Positions 13,301 to 25,800 of a stretch of 64,000 bases of DNA are shown here, in pieces. The stretch's first letter is position 1. Each line of letters starts with the position of its first letter. This DNA comes from Anisakis pegreffii (Eukaryota; Nematoda; Chromadorea; Rhabditida; Anisakidae). The translations under genes were made by a program, and so were the position numbers. Under the pieces are notes generated by a model. The model searched no databases. It saw only the letters and a program-made list of their open reading frames with translations, and had not been told where the DNA came from. The stretch covers positions 1-64,000 of the forward strand of contig JAPYMA010002485.1 in NCBI GenBank assembly GCA_035041965.1, in the 5' to 3' direction.

Positions 13301-13704
13301 AAATATGTGCTTGATATTAAATAATATAAGCATGTAATACACTCTTGCACAAGCACGCACACATTCTGCTAATATCAGGGTACTGCTGCTGCTGCTAGCA
13401 TTACTACTTTTACCACTATTATTACCTCTACACCACCCAACAAATCTATTCAAGCAAACAACACCACCCTTCTAAAGTGCTTCTCGCCATCCTCTCTTCT
13501 TGATAACACAAGCTAGCTGCTAGTTCATTTGAATCAGTTCACCAACAACGGCGTATTGCCCTTCCCTCTTTCTGTTCATTTATCCATTCATTCATCCATC
13601 CATATATCATCATCCATCTGCTACTAATAACAGTGAAATTAATAATATACCACTGAATGCGCCTATTGTAACTGTACATTGTTATTGTATGTGTCATATT
13701 ATTC
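10329..13704. other. Mostly non-coding intergenic stretch
   Basis: Two AATAAA signals lie just after the PAN gene stop (near 10436 and 10467) and may end that transcript. A candidate minus-strand exon is listed separately at 12441-12631. A hydrophobic minus-strand frame at 11396-11677 has no supporting splice partner. A short CTG run lies near 13385-13398. Nothing else recognised. Confidence 0.5.
12441..12631 (-). CDS. Candidate terminal exon of a PAN/Apple-like protein
   Basis: Downstream of a good acceptor (TTAATTGTGCAG) the minus strand stays open for 63 codons to a TAG. It shows an Apple-like pattern: DTCDIP, FQCLRMIHLELCGIFAYDL and NLYCS, that is Cys, Cys, Leu-Cys-Gly-x-Phe-Ala-Tyr, Cys. 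Apple/PAN domains commonly have a C-x-x-F-x-Y step of this kind. Entry is phase 1. No upstream exon was found, so this may be a fragment of a gene, a decayed gene or chance. It lies 2.1 kb from the end of the PAN gene on the other strand. Confidence 0.3.
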
Positions 13705-16700
13705 ATGATGAGCAATAGTAATAACGGTCCACCGTTACGGTTCAACATACAGTTCATGAGAGACAAAGAGAATTTCATCTTGCTGCTGCAAATTGTAAGT
13801 GATTTTATTTTGATTTCTTTTTTTTTTCGCTTATCCATCGAGTTGGGTCGGTCTCATGTCATTTTTGGAATCCGTATTAAGGAACGGAGATTATGAGGAA
13901 GGATATGGACAGAGCTATAAAAGAACCAAAGCAAACTCATTTGCAAGAGAATTTTCTGCGATTTCAACTACATCATTGTTTCACAAGCGAGTAAAACGTT
14001 CAAGGGTCGCGTTATGAGAATGTGCATTTATTTTTTCGTGGCAGTCGTTTAAACGACACAATTTTAGTCGTACTCCAAACATCAATCATTCCACGTTTGA
14101 CGTTTTTCGCCGCATTCTCATTTAAGATGTTAATTATATGATCAATGAACACACGCATTTCTGACTGCGATCTTCTCCCAAATATTTCTGCTTTTCTAAT
14201 TGTTGCCTTGCACTAGTTTACTCTAGAGACGTTGAATGAACGAAAGAAACCTTTTAACATGCACATAGCACTTTTTGTAACGTATTTCCTCAAACTTTCC
14301 CATTGCCTCTATTTGAGCTGGCGAGTGCTGTTCGAAATTGCTATTTCAGTTAATGTGCAGCAACGTTGTTTACTTTGCAAATGATAAATACCGTTCGTAT
14401 GAACTGCAACTATACTGATGGAAATTTCTTATCACAAATGTGACTTGAATATTTTGAAGCAATATGACTCAGTGGTCACGATGTAATCTGGGATATCTCA
14501 TAATTTCATCAGATTCTCATCATTAAAAATCTTTCGAAAAATCGCTTGCAATTCCATTTTGCGTGATGTCAAACATTCAATTGTCTGACATGTTGAATAG
14601 ACGCACATTGTGATCATTCATACACGTTTAATTCCGAAATCAGATCAACGAACTCACAGATTTGTACGACATGAATTTGTGAATTGCCAAAGTAATCAGA
14701 GAGAAAAAAACCAACGTTACCATTTGAGAACGTAAATCGAGTACGCCTGAAGGCAATGCTGTAAACACTTAAGGAACAACTGTGCCAATTACTGCATAAA
14801 TTAACACAGAGTTGAGCTTAAGACAAACTTCAGCTCAACTTTAGTTTAACTTGAATACGCAGGAATCAGTGAGGAAATAGTTTTTATGAGGTATCGCTTA
14901 AAGACCACTTAAATCGAATCTTTTAAATCGATCAACAGTTAGATGATAAGAATATCAAACCTTTTAACTCGTTTATTTTCTGATTGGAGAGCTTTCAATG
15001 TTTCAACTTAAACCGTAATATGTTAATGATCCGGTGTTAAGATCATTCGGAATAATTTTAGGACAAGAAAACGTCTCTATTAAATCACTGATTATAAAAT
15101 TCTTATGGACATACTACTCTCGCACAAATTTTAGTGTCACCCGTTGAAGTAAGACTTAAGATAAGACTCAGTCCCATCCTTATGCCTGGGCTCAGCCTTA
15201 CGCCCATAAACTAATGAAAATAAGTTCTCCTCAATTGAACCTGACTTTTCCGAGTTTCTTGCCTATTGCCTGTTTTGCACGAATCATTTTATCATCCAAA
15301 TTTTAATCCATATTTTTGTATGCAATGGTCTTATGTACACATCTAATGTATTCCAGTCAATTATTTTGACTTGCGCCTCCGTTCGGTGATGTCGTCATTT
15401 TACGACCTTCTTTCTGCGTATTTATTTCGTAATCTTTGTTAAAGTTCATTACTCATCTCCCATAAATATTCATCATTCACCATATGAATAAGTCTGTGAA
15501 ATAGTACAAATTGCCAATGCACTATTTGATATGTTCCTGAAAACTCATCCGGCTATACACCCACCTCAAAGTAAGCCTCATGCATGCCTCCGACTGGGGT
15601 TCGTCATGTAGTTCTGCCTAAGGCTTACCTCGACTATGAGGCCCATTCCAGTTCACGTTATAGCTTGAACCAAGGGCTGAGGCTCATCCAGTGTTCACGC
15701 AATGGTGTATAGCACTGCCACTTAATAACTACGTTCACTGTAAAATTACCTTGTGATTTAGTCGGTTGAAAACTGGAATGTGTTTGGCTGTTGTCATGGT
15801 GAAAGATGATGGGATATTGAAATGTACCGAAGGAATTGTTTCAAAATGCAAGCATTTTTGCAAAGTGAACTGCTCTCATTGCTCATCTCCACATAAATAT
15901 TCATCAGAATATTTGCAATGATTACAGTGCAATCTGAAGCAACAATTCGTTTCGAATGATACAGACGAAGGAATACATGTAACAAATGAGCTTTAGAAGC
16001 AAAAATAAGAGTGAGTTTTAGACCTTAGAATGAAGATAATCCGAAGAGTAAGACTTAACCTAAGCCATACTCTAGGTTTGAGCTTAATTCTAGCAGATGA
16101 AGTCATCAGATGAAGTTGGAATTCACTTGGATGTATCTTAGCGCTGCTGTTTCTTCATTACACTCTGAAATTGAAAAGACTTGTTTTTTCCATATGATTC
16201 TTTAAATCGTTTGAAGAGGAAATGTTATCTTTTTAATGGTTTAAGATTTGAAAGATTTTTACATTAAGTTTCAATTCAAACGATATTTTTCATCGCTGAT
16301 AGGCATTTTGTTCTTAATTATTCTAGATAAACCATACAAGCATACTCAATGAACAGAATTTATTTTCAGACTTTCGGATTAACGAGTCTTCTTTCGGGTG
16401 TATTTTGTTTCCCAAACGCAACACAAGAATGCAAACTAGCCGTTCACTCATTTGCGCAGATGTTCATAATTGTATGCGCGAATGGTTTCTTCCTGATCTG
16501 CAACTGTATTTTCGTAATTTGCTATCTTTGCAACGCCACCGATGCTTATTACCGATTCAATTTTCCGGTCATGGTTAGTTTTAGAATATATATTCTGACT
16601 ACATTTATTTTAGAAAGTTTCCAATATATCTTCATTACCACTTAGCTGAATGAAGAATTTGTCAATGCGAGATAAGAAGAGGCACTATTTCGAGCAAAAC

Positions 16701-18797
16701 TCATTAAGCACTCACATCACTGAGTTATGATACTATTGAGTCGATCAAAAATAGGCACACCTAAGTCATGGTCACTAATGGCAACGAATCAATTGCTTGA
16801 GTACATGCAAGGTGTAGAGTTATTTCACTTAAGCTAATTACTATCCAATATTTATAGTAACATATCGAATTCAACATCCCATCTCACATCCAATTTGGAT
16901 GAGTTTTTGACTGCTGATAACTAAAAGTGTCCTTAACGTTATTGCATTAAAATGGGTCATAAAAATGGTATATCCTGCTTAGCCGTTGTTACGCGATCCA
17001 TATCGTGTGATAACTGTTCATGAAATGGTTCTTTTTTTTGTATACATCACGGACCTAGGTTTTCCTACATAACAGTGTATTTGTTATGGATAAGAATAAA
17101 ATTTGACGAAACATTAATTCCATATTTCAGTGAAAAATTAATCTGAACTGGTTTCAGTACGTCTTTGATCATTGTTGCGTCACTGAGATGAGAAATGAAG
17201 TGAAAATAACTTCTAAAATGTGATATGGTTAGAAAGATCTTGTAAAATGCATTTATATTTCAGCAAAGGTTTTACTCATGTCTTGCATCACTCATATACG
17301 CCATCGCAGTGATCATTCTTTTCATTGAATTATTTTCCATAAAGTATGTCTCCAACTGGCTACTCGAAACCGTAAGTTCACTTTCACTTCTTTTATTGAG
17401 CCGAGGAAAGCAAAGAAACGTTCAGCATAAATATTGCTCCCGCAGATTTCTTAGTGTATTACTGTTGTCTTTAAGCGTTCTTCAATGTGTCAAAATTGAT
17501 GCTGGGAAATGAGAATTTTCTTAGTTATACTCATGATCACTTATGATCATTAAAAAATGATCGATATCAGTGCCTTTGAGCGATGATGACAGTTGCATCC
17601 ACTGGCGAATGGAAATTCATTATTTCGATGGTCGTGTCGCATAAAATTTCGACTGAAAAGCGCATGATACGAGCGAAATCACGGATTAATAAATCCTGCA
17701 TTGAATTGGGCTTATTTGCTCACATTTCAGCCGATCGTCTTTGTGAATGTTCATTTGTAATGTTACGATGAACGAATGAGAGAAATGAATTTAGAGTGCA
17801 GCCACTGAAATATCAATGAGGTGATTGATTCATAGAGCATGAATTGATGCGGAACGCAATCATAAATATCGTTATTAATGCAATATTCTTAAGCATTATC
17901 CATCCTCTCTCCCTTTCACATCACAAACGTAAGATCAAACGCTTCTGTTCGCATACTATATTAAGGGCGGCATTAAGATTGGGTAGCTAGCTGCATTACA
18001 CCAAATAAATGGGCTGACTGGTTGAGGATGGATGAATCATTTCAATACATTAAGACCTATCCTCTAACAAGGATAACGAAAGCTGAGGTTATCAATGCTA
18101 CGGCTGCGTTTAGTAGAATCGATGATGAATTTCATTAATTGCGCAGATGGGAGGGGGTGTAAGAAATGGTTTGGTCCAAAATAGTATTTTGAGGTGCTTC
18201 TTTCAACGTTCATTTTTTCTTCTTCATCTCTTCCCCCTTTATTTCCTTATCCTTTTTCCCACTTTCTTAATCCTGCTTTCTCTTTTTTCCTTCTCGTCCC
18301 CTCTTCTAGGTCCCTTTCTTCAACCCCCCAGATCGTGTGCCCTCTCTCCCGCTTTTCCCCTCTTAGGCACGCCACTGAATTTCATCGAATCACCTATAGC
18401 TAAAACATTAGAGCACTTATCATTTATTTGGGGATTTTTTTTCACATCTCACTAAGAAATGAACAATTTGAACGCATAACAGCAATTGACTGACTCCGAT
18501 AGCATCAAAAATATTAGCCAAAAAACTGTCTAGACATGCAGTTATCAATGAAGGATTGTTTTCATAAGCCTTCGTAACTCGACAGTTTACTTTGTTGATA
18601 ATTGAATTTGGATCGGTTGATGCGTCCAGCATCGACTGAGTATCATTGACATTCTCAAGTAATTTCGAAACTTCAAAAGCAATATTCACGCATCAGTAAT
18701 AGCATTCAATGCTTTTCAATTTCAGTTCTTCTTGCTCTCCACATTCGTCACCTACCTATATGAAGCGTATTTGCGGTGGACGAACGATTACATGTGA
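13705..18797 (+). CDS. Four-pass membrane protein of unknown family
   Basis: Four exons join in phase 0 at every junction: 13705-13794, 16370-16573, 17264-17371 and 18726-18797 (TGA), giving 157 residues. There are two in-frame ATGs at the start (13705, 13708). The first exon opens MMSNSNNGPPLRFNIQFM, a polar cytosolic-type head. Predicted helices are FILLLQITFGLTSLLSGVF, the stretch from MFIIVCANGFFLIC to VICYLC, the stretch from CLASLIYAIAVIIL to LFSI, and FFLLSTFVTYLYEAYL. Cysteines flank the first loop (VFCFPNATQECK), which also carries an N-glycosylation sequon. The four-helix layout and size resemble MARVEL-type tetraspan proteins of vesicles and junctions, but no diagnostic motif is present, so family and function stay open. 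It converges with the potassium channel gene to its right. Introns are 2.6, 0.7 and 1.35 kb. Confidence 0.75.
15150..16090. repeat. Degenerate hexamer arrays (TTAGGC-like) in an intron
   Basis: Three patches within the first intron of the four-pass protein gene (15150-15215, 15555-15690, 16020-16090) are built of loose six-base words such as CTAAGC, CTTAGG, GACTCA and TAAGAC. Examples are GCCTAAGGCTTACC near 15637 and AACCTAAGCC near 16057. Similar patches occur near 30915-30975, 34630-34650 and 56943-57000. TTAGGC is the usual nematode telomere unit. These look like old, decayed arrays, not working telomeres. Confidence 0.4.
18190..18365 (+). repeat. Polypyrimidine-rich intronic tract
   Basis: About 175 bases in the third intron of the four-pass protein gene are almost entirely C and T on the plus strand (for example TTCTTCTTCATCTCTTCCCC near 18217). 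It gives rise to an open frame by composition alone. It sits about 360 bases upstream of the last exon, too far to be the ordinary acceptor tract. Confidence 0.6.
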
Positions 18798-20479
18798 ACA
18801 AAGTGGCTCGTTGAATGATTCTCGACATTTGGACGAGGATAGCTGTGATAAAATGTGCTCGGTGGTTTTCGCACAGTTCTAGTGTTCTGCTGATAATGCC
18901 CATCAATTTTGCAATTAATGCTGGGATTTTGACTGATTGTAAATTGAGACTGCTTCATAAAGATTCTGCCGTACCTCATTAACTTCTGAATTTTCCGACT
19001 AAAAGCGTTTCGAAGGATGTGATGCGGCCATGCGAAACAATGCGGTGAACCTGATGAATGTAATGTACTTTAGCATCTAGCACCTAGCGCTCGTGTCCAT
19101 TCGATACGTCCATCTCAGCTAATACTTACATAGACACCAAAAATTGACCGGGAAAATGGCTTATTCGATTTACTGGCAGTTTAAATTGCTCATTTGATCA
19201 ACTCTTTAAGGAGAATGCCACTTTTGAAGGACGATGATTCCCAGAATTTAGGCAAAAATTCAAGACTGTTCCATGGAAAATATCATTATGTTGTGTGCAT
19301 ATCATTTCTTGTCATGTAAATATAGTATTGTTCTTTACTATTATACAATTTTCGATTGGTTAGCGTTCACATTAAACGTTATAATGTAGCTTCTGTGCAA
19401 GCATGCAGATGAATAGGGCAATGTTGTGTTGAAAACGGGATATGTGAAGCGAAAGAGCCGAAAGAAAATAACCTATATGATGTTTTGCTTCTTTTTGCAA
19501 CAAAAAATTGCAATTCTACTTAAGAGGAGGTGAATGCCATCGATCATACGACTTTCAGAAAGCAAAAGCAAGAATGGCAAGAACATTTATTAGGTTGCTC
19601 GATTTTATGATCGTATATTGCCTTCATGCTTTAACAAAAAGTTTTATTGCAATACGCCAAAGTTCTCCGCTGAACACTTCTTTCGATGTTCTCTTGAAAT
19701 TGTACTGCAAAGATGAGAAACACATATGATTGACTGGAGTGCTAGCAAAGTGAACAGTGAGGTATTCGAATGATGAATTAATCCGTTCACAATCCATCCA
19801 CTCACATATTCATGTAGTGAGCGTTACACATTTGAAAAACTCATTAGTTTTGTCATTTATGTTGGGATTAAAGTAGCTGAAAGTGATGTGCATCAGCTTG
19901 AATAGGATGCTAATTTGGTATGTAGCCTCGTTCTTTCTTCATTGGCTTAATCGTACTTAAAGGACGTTCGTTCATAAATCTCATTTCATCGGTTCAGTGC
20001 CATTCAAAATGCTGTCGTCCTATTTCGTACTTACAATATGGAACGCGAATGAATCCCATCCATATAAACAGATCTTTTGCGAAATCGATTGTGGTGAACG
20101 AGAAATTTTTTTTTCAAAATGGTGCCTATTCAGTCATTCAACTTCGCACATAATCCATTTCATGTGTGTCTCCTGGAAACCTATCACAGAAATATACGGT
20201 GATTTGGTAGGCTTTGTTCGCTTCATTTGCCAACCTGTTGTGTTAGCAACAGGGTGAGTGTAACAGAAACTAAGTGATAACTAAATTCAGAACAGGACAA
20301 TAAAAAAGGAAGAACATAATAAACTTGAATGTCATGAATAAGGAGAAATGAGGCACTGTGATGGTACGAAAAATGGAACCGAACCCTGAGAGAATTATTG
20401 CGAGGAAAGCTTGAGAAACGACTATCATTGAGTGCTGAGTGGAATGGAACGAAAGCAGTGGTCGTAAATGTGAACTGAC
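18798..20479. other. Space between convergent genes
   Basis: Holds the 3' flank of the four-pass protein gene and probably the end of the channel gene. A possible final channel exon at 19857-19876 (minus) follows acceptor TCACTTTCAG, fits phase 1 and ends at TAA after six codons. It is too short to trust. A plus-strand frame near 19508-19729 lacks an ATG and splice support. Confidence 0.4.
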
Positions 20480-23400
20480 CTTCAGCAATTGGAAAGATGA
20501 CGTTTTCGTTGCTGATATCCTCAGATTTCGTATCCTTCTGCTCCGACGTTGTCACACTCTCCTCATCTTCGTTGTGTTCGTCTGCAATATTCCTCAACGA
20601 TTACTGACCATTTGAAACTATTGATTTTCCATCATATCAGAATGCTACTAGCAAATCAATTTGGTTTGATCTAAATTCTTGGCAGTGGATCTGATTGTGA
20701 GTACACAAGCAAAAGGCATATCTATCAGGCATCTTCAATCTGATCGACTGCTCACAAAGAGATGTAGCATCTAATTGATAAGAAATTAATAATTTGAAAG
20801 TAAAGAACTGAAAGTGACCATTCAAATTCGATAGAAGTGGGGGTGCAATTGCATTTCTCCTCTGTATTGTTGCAATCTCCATTACTGCTGCATGCCGACG
20901 AACTTGCAATCGTACCTTCAATCAATGCATTTTATAACCTTTCGATCCCACCGTTTCAATTTTTTTTAAACTGAACGCTTTCATATCAGTGATAACATCG
21001 ATACCGTGCGATGCATGCAGGAGATTGGAGGAATTTACGTTCAACAGTCAACTTAAACCAATTTTTTGGAAAACTGATGTCAGGCTGCTTTTTTCACGAA
21101 TTTGCATTATGCAATGTTACACAACATTACAAACAGTTTGATGAACAAACATTTGGAATAGCATGAGCACACGATAGTGTTCAATGGGCCTTAATAGCAA
21201 CAACAGATCAGGTTTGATTTATTCTTGGTCTCGGAACATATCAAGTTCAAACGAATGTTTCGTCTAGAGAAACTCGACCAACCTGTTCCACGGGTAACAC
21301 TCTCCTTCGCTTCCGCGGCAACTTCTCTCGTGCTTGTGTATGTGAATAGAACATCGCAAAATTGCTAACAATAACAGGCACTGGTAGTGCTATTGTTAGA
21401 ACACCCATAACAGCACAAAGACTGCCAACCAATCGACCTAACGCTGTGTGCGGGGTCATATCCCCGTAGCCAACCTGAATAAAGCTTATGCATTTGGTTT
21501 TCGTGCCACAGCGTCTTACAATATATTTCACATAAAAAACATAACTCATAGAACATTCATCACATGAGGAATCATGCGACAAGAACGAGTATCAAGCTGA
21601 AATACACATGCAAACTTCCTTCGGTGAATGTTTGAGCTAAGTACTTCATCTCAAAGAATCACGAGAAAAATCAATTACCATGCGCGTTTTGCAACAATCA
21701 AAAACATACCGTTGTCATGGTACAGATTGCCCACCACAAGCCAAGAGGTATGCTTAAGAATTGGTTATCTGGGTTCGATTCCATTTTTTCCGCATAATAA
21801 ACAAGTGCCGCAAATATGACAATACCAAGAATAAGAAAAAACACCTGCAAATAAACTTCTCTTATTGAATTCTATCGTCGTGCGTGTGTTATTTTGTACT
21901 CTGTTCAACTGTCCAATAAATCAACACAGATCAATGGATATGTGATCGCAGATTCAATTGACGAGATGACCAAATCAATTATGGTTTCATAGAAATTATC
22001 AGCTGTAATTTCGATAGTTGCAAGGCAACTGAGTTAGTGCTAACTGCGAACGGAAACAAACCAGTAAAATGAGCTCTTTAGCTGAGGCGCGAAACGTATG
22101 AATAAGTATTTGAAGGCCACGATGATGTTGAGTGAGTTTGAATAACCGTAAAATACGAATCATCGAGAGGAACTCGACTACATCCTTTGGTGCGTCTTCA
22201 TCTAATAAACGCACCAAAACGGCATCCGCATAGAAACTTAATGTTGCTATCTGAAATCTCGTCCAAGTTCAGTATCGCAGTGATGCCTTAGAGCAGCCAC
22301 GAATCTGTTTTCCTAATAAATTCAGAAGGAAATATGCCGACCAAAGGAGAATTCCTGTGAAGGGACTGAAAAGGTTCATGAAATATCAGGAGGAAAACAT
22401 CAAGTCACAATTTAGACGGTATTCTTGATGTATGACTCAATCAAGAGTGTGTTCTTGTTTTCTATGAACAGTAAACCACTCCATCAATTTCTGTGAAAAG
22501 TCACTTCGAACTTGAGAGGTTCGAGCACAGTTATCAAATTCATTGTCACACTTGTTATCAGTTATCAGTTATCAAATTCACCATCATACTTCTACACGCG
22601 TTCCTTTCCAACGTTGTGTCATCCATAATATAAATGCTTTAATACTCTGTCGATTCGTGAGATGCAATTCAAATTTTCCTCCTTTACTAGTACGTATCAC
22701 TTGTATTCTTTTGCCGACGCATGGTGACAGGAAGCATTCGAAGTTAACACTTATATTTCCAACCCCCATGGCAAACTGCTCATCCTACTATCAAACTGTT
22801 AGGAAATCGAGAAAATTGTCATCATTTTTCATAGGCCCCTGAGGAATTGCAAAATCATTTTTCATACGAAACCTTTCAACACTGCCAACAGCGAGCGAAT
22901 GTAATTTCAGAAACGAGATAAGAATTTCTTTTATTGTGAACAGAAGAATAAAAACGAACGGCAAACAGTTTCCAGAGTTAGTGCCCTAACTAAGAGTCAA
23001 AATGCACAGTGTCTCTCTATTCTCTTTATTCGATTTGCTTTTAGCATCAGACAAAATGCATGATGTTTGTTTGCAGTTTCGGGCGATAAATGACATCAAC
23101 GTGCAGCATGATTGTGAGAATTTGTTTTGCATATCGATCGTAAATCAAATTGCGAAAATACACGAATCGATTAATGCAGTATATGTAATTCGAAACTGAA
23201 CATTTAATGTGATTTGATATTGAACTGGAAGCATTCCCTTCGAATTCTCGACTCAATGCGACATTCATTTTACATTCAAATTGAATTCGATATAAATTAT
23301 CCAAAAGAATTACCACAACTATCGTCAGATCTAAGCAATGCAACGAACAGATGTGGTGTACATTTCTAGTTTATTGAATGAATGAATTTTCAAATTATTC

Positions 23401-25800
23401 TTTCCCTTCCGACCATATTTCAATATCTAAAAAAACTTGAATGCGTCAGCCACGTTAGCATTCGTGAACAGCTACAACTAAACTGCTCTCTCCACGTCAG
23501 TCTCAACCAAATTAGGCACTACAGTTCCCAACTTCTTTTGGAGATCATAGAAATTGGAGTTTTCGATTGCTAAACGATTTTTAGTCCGCAAGTTGAAAAG
23601 TTTGAAATCGAAAAAGAAGAAAGCTCGAAATTACCAAATCGATATTGTTGATTGGTGACTTGAAGAATCGCGTTTTACAAGGACAAAAACAAAATCGAAC
23701 GAGTATTTCAAATGTGAACCATATATTGCACAGGAATTCGATCTGAAATCCTCTTATATGTCAATCGATCTTTATGCTATATTTGTATAATTTATATCAG
23801 CAGTCATTAGATTGCTTGAAGCCGTTGTCTGTGGAATGCAACAGACTAAGTTTAGAACTGCTCCAACCACAAAAGAGAATGCTTTGCTTGTGGTATCAAG
23901 AGCATCAATGCTATGGTACTGCATTAAACATTACTACGAGGTCATGAACAGTGAGCAGACTTCGGGTTGGATCTGTCAGCAACAGGTCAAACTGCCGCGC
24001 ATTGATTTATTTCACTTTCGTCGATTCGAAAAGCAAACGAGCGGTGAACAGTTTGGATGGAAAGTAGCTGTTAGCGAGTGGAAAACTGATTGCTACCTGA
24101 CTGAAAACTTGATGAGGTTCGGTTGCAACTCGATGTATGCCAATGTGCTCGTCGGAAGAAGAGTTGCGCAACGACAACACAGCGATGCGGAAGCTTGGAT
24201 GGGTTTTCATACAAAACGACAGAATACTTATCACAATGAAACAAACTGAGACTGCGGCTATCACCTGAACATCTCTGATAGTTTATTCTGCACTTTTGCA
24301 AGTGACTTGTGAAACACTTCATAGCAGTGGCTGCCTGTTGCAACAGATTACTTCAAAATTTGTGCTCATCACTTATTTGAAGTTACCGAAAAAAATCAAG
24401 CAGTTATTCGGCACTCAATATGAAGCGTGCATGTTGGTCTGGTTGACGATCATACAAGCACAGACGAAGTAAACTGACAACGACTCAGTGCAAGAACGGA
24501 TTTTGTATCATTCAGATTTTTTATCTGACATGTGCAGATGATAGCGTGATTATCCATCAAGAATCAAAGCAAAACAAGATTGAGCATGGCAAGCTGGAAC
24601 ATTTGATTAGGTAAAATTTCAAGCGAACCAGGTCAAGAAAGTTTTAAAATGAGATGAATCGAAACAACAAAAAATAACTGGCCCACCTTCGCCGCTTGGG
24701 AAGAATAAGGCTCATCGAAGAGAGCCCAAACCCTGGGCTTATATTTCATCCACAGTGAAACGCGACCCTCATAAAATTGTTCCTCCCAACCGAATTTTTT
24801 CATTAGTTCTTGTTCTCTCAATTCCGGATCCTCATCTTTACAATTATCGATATCCAATTTATCGAGCACCGCGAGGGTCTCTTGTGTGTCCCTAAAGCGT
24901 GCGCATCTTATGAGTGAGTTGTTTCATTTCACATCATTAATCCTGCATTAATTAATCGCAAACAATGCATTATTAATTGTAAGGCAACTTTTCACAGCAT
25001 AATGATTATTCCCAAATGAGTGTTTGTGTCACATTATGAAACGAAATAAGCGAATCATTTTCGAACTCATGAGAATGAGAAAAACAGCAATTAAACAATC
25101 GTATATTTGATAATGATCGCTGTCAGTTCATTGAATACAAAATGATCACTTGGCAACGGTAATATCCCAACTATTATTATTATGGATGCTGATAATAAGC
25201 AAAGATACAATACGTCAACTGTACCAATCAACAACAATAAAAACCTATGCTGCGTATAAGTCATCCAACAACACGGTTCCACTTGGTTAGCATCTAATCC
25301 CCAATACTCGAGCTCTTCCTCGAACAATGGACCACAGACATCGGTTGGATAGTGCAGTTTTCCGGTTCTATAATAATTCAGCACCTGCAATCATTAGCGC
25401 AGTTGACGTTGAATCTATCGTTGACTAGATCCGCCAGCCAACCGGACTCGACTTTCGTTTTCAACAATTAAATGAAAAACCGTTTGTTTCTTGCATTAAA
25501 AAAATTTCATCATGACAGCACAGTGCATTCCTATTCGGAAACAGAACAAGCGATTTTTTTTAATGATTAATTTTAATGATGAATTTTCAGCATCATCAGA
25601 TTATTATTTGAAAATCAATTCACCTGTGCAAAAACGCCTGGATGTCGATCGAAAAAATACTCGTTAAGCAGAGGATCAAAATTCGCTAACGCTGGCGTAA
25701 GGCGTGACAATCGAGTGGCAGGAATCTTTTTGAGGGTCGCTTGATATGTCTCATGCCGAATGCCACCAACGTTTAGCACAACACGATCGTCCATTCCCAT
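20480..25800 (-). CDS. Shaw (Kv3)-type voltage-gated potassium channel
   Basis: Pore-forming subunit of a tetrameric delayed-rectifier channel in the plasma membrane. Exons in order: 25624-25800 (ATG at 25800), 25245-25384, 24687-24891, 24097-24264, 23635-23742, 22062-22250, 21710-21844 and 21283-21474. All phases agree, giving 438 residues. The T1 domain opens [20 protein letters not shown] and has the zinc-binding HX5CX20CC pattern (HYPTDVC ... EPCC). Pre-S1 is [15 protein letters not shown]1 is [13 protein letters not shown]2 is [13 protein letters not shown]3 is [12 protein letters not shown] and S4 is [18 protein letters not shown]5 has [11 protein letters not shown]. The pore is [15 protein letters not shown] with the VGYGD filter split by an intron, and S6 is [14 protein letters not shown], followed by the Shaw-type [18 protein letters not shown]. 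Two tentative tail exons (20819-20915, 20480-20581) fit in phase but are not conserved. The last is acidic, Ser/Thr-rich and ends in phase 1, so the true stop lies further left. Nearest nematode relatives are the shw/egl-36 group. Which one cannot be told here. Confidence 0.93.

Noticed and set aside
18147..18455. 102-codon plus-strand frame
   Set aside because: It is produced by the polypyrimidine tract.
23812..24249. 145-codon plus-strand frame
   Set aside because: It is antisense to the S1 exon of the potassium channel and to the adjoining intron; no ATG start and no family.
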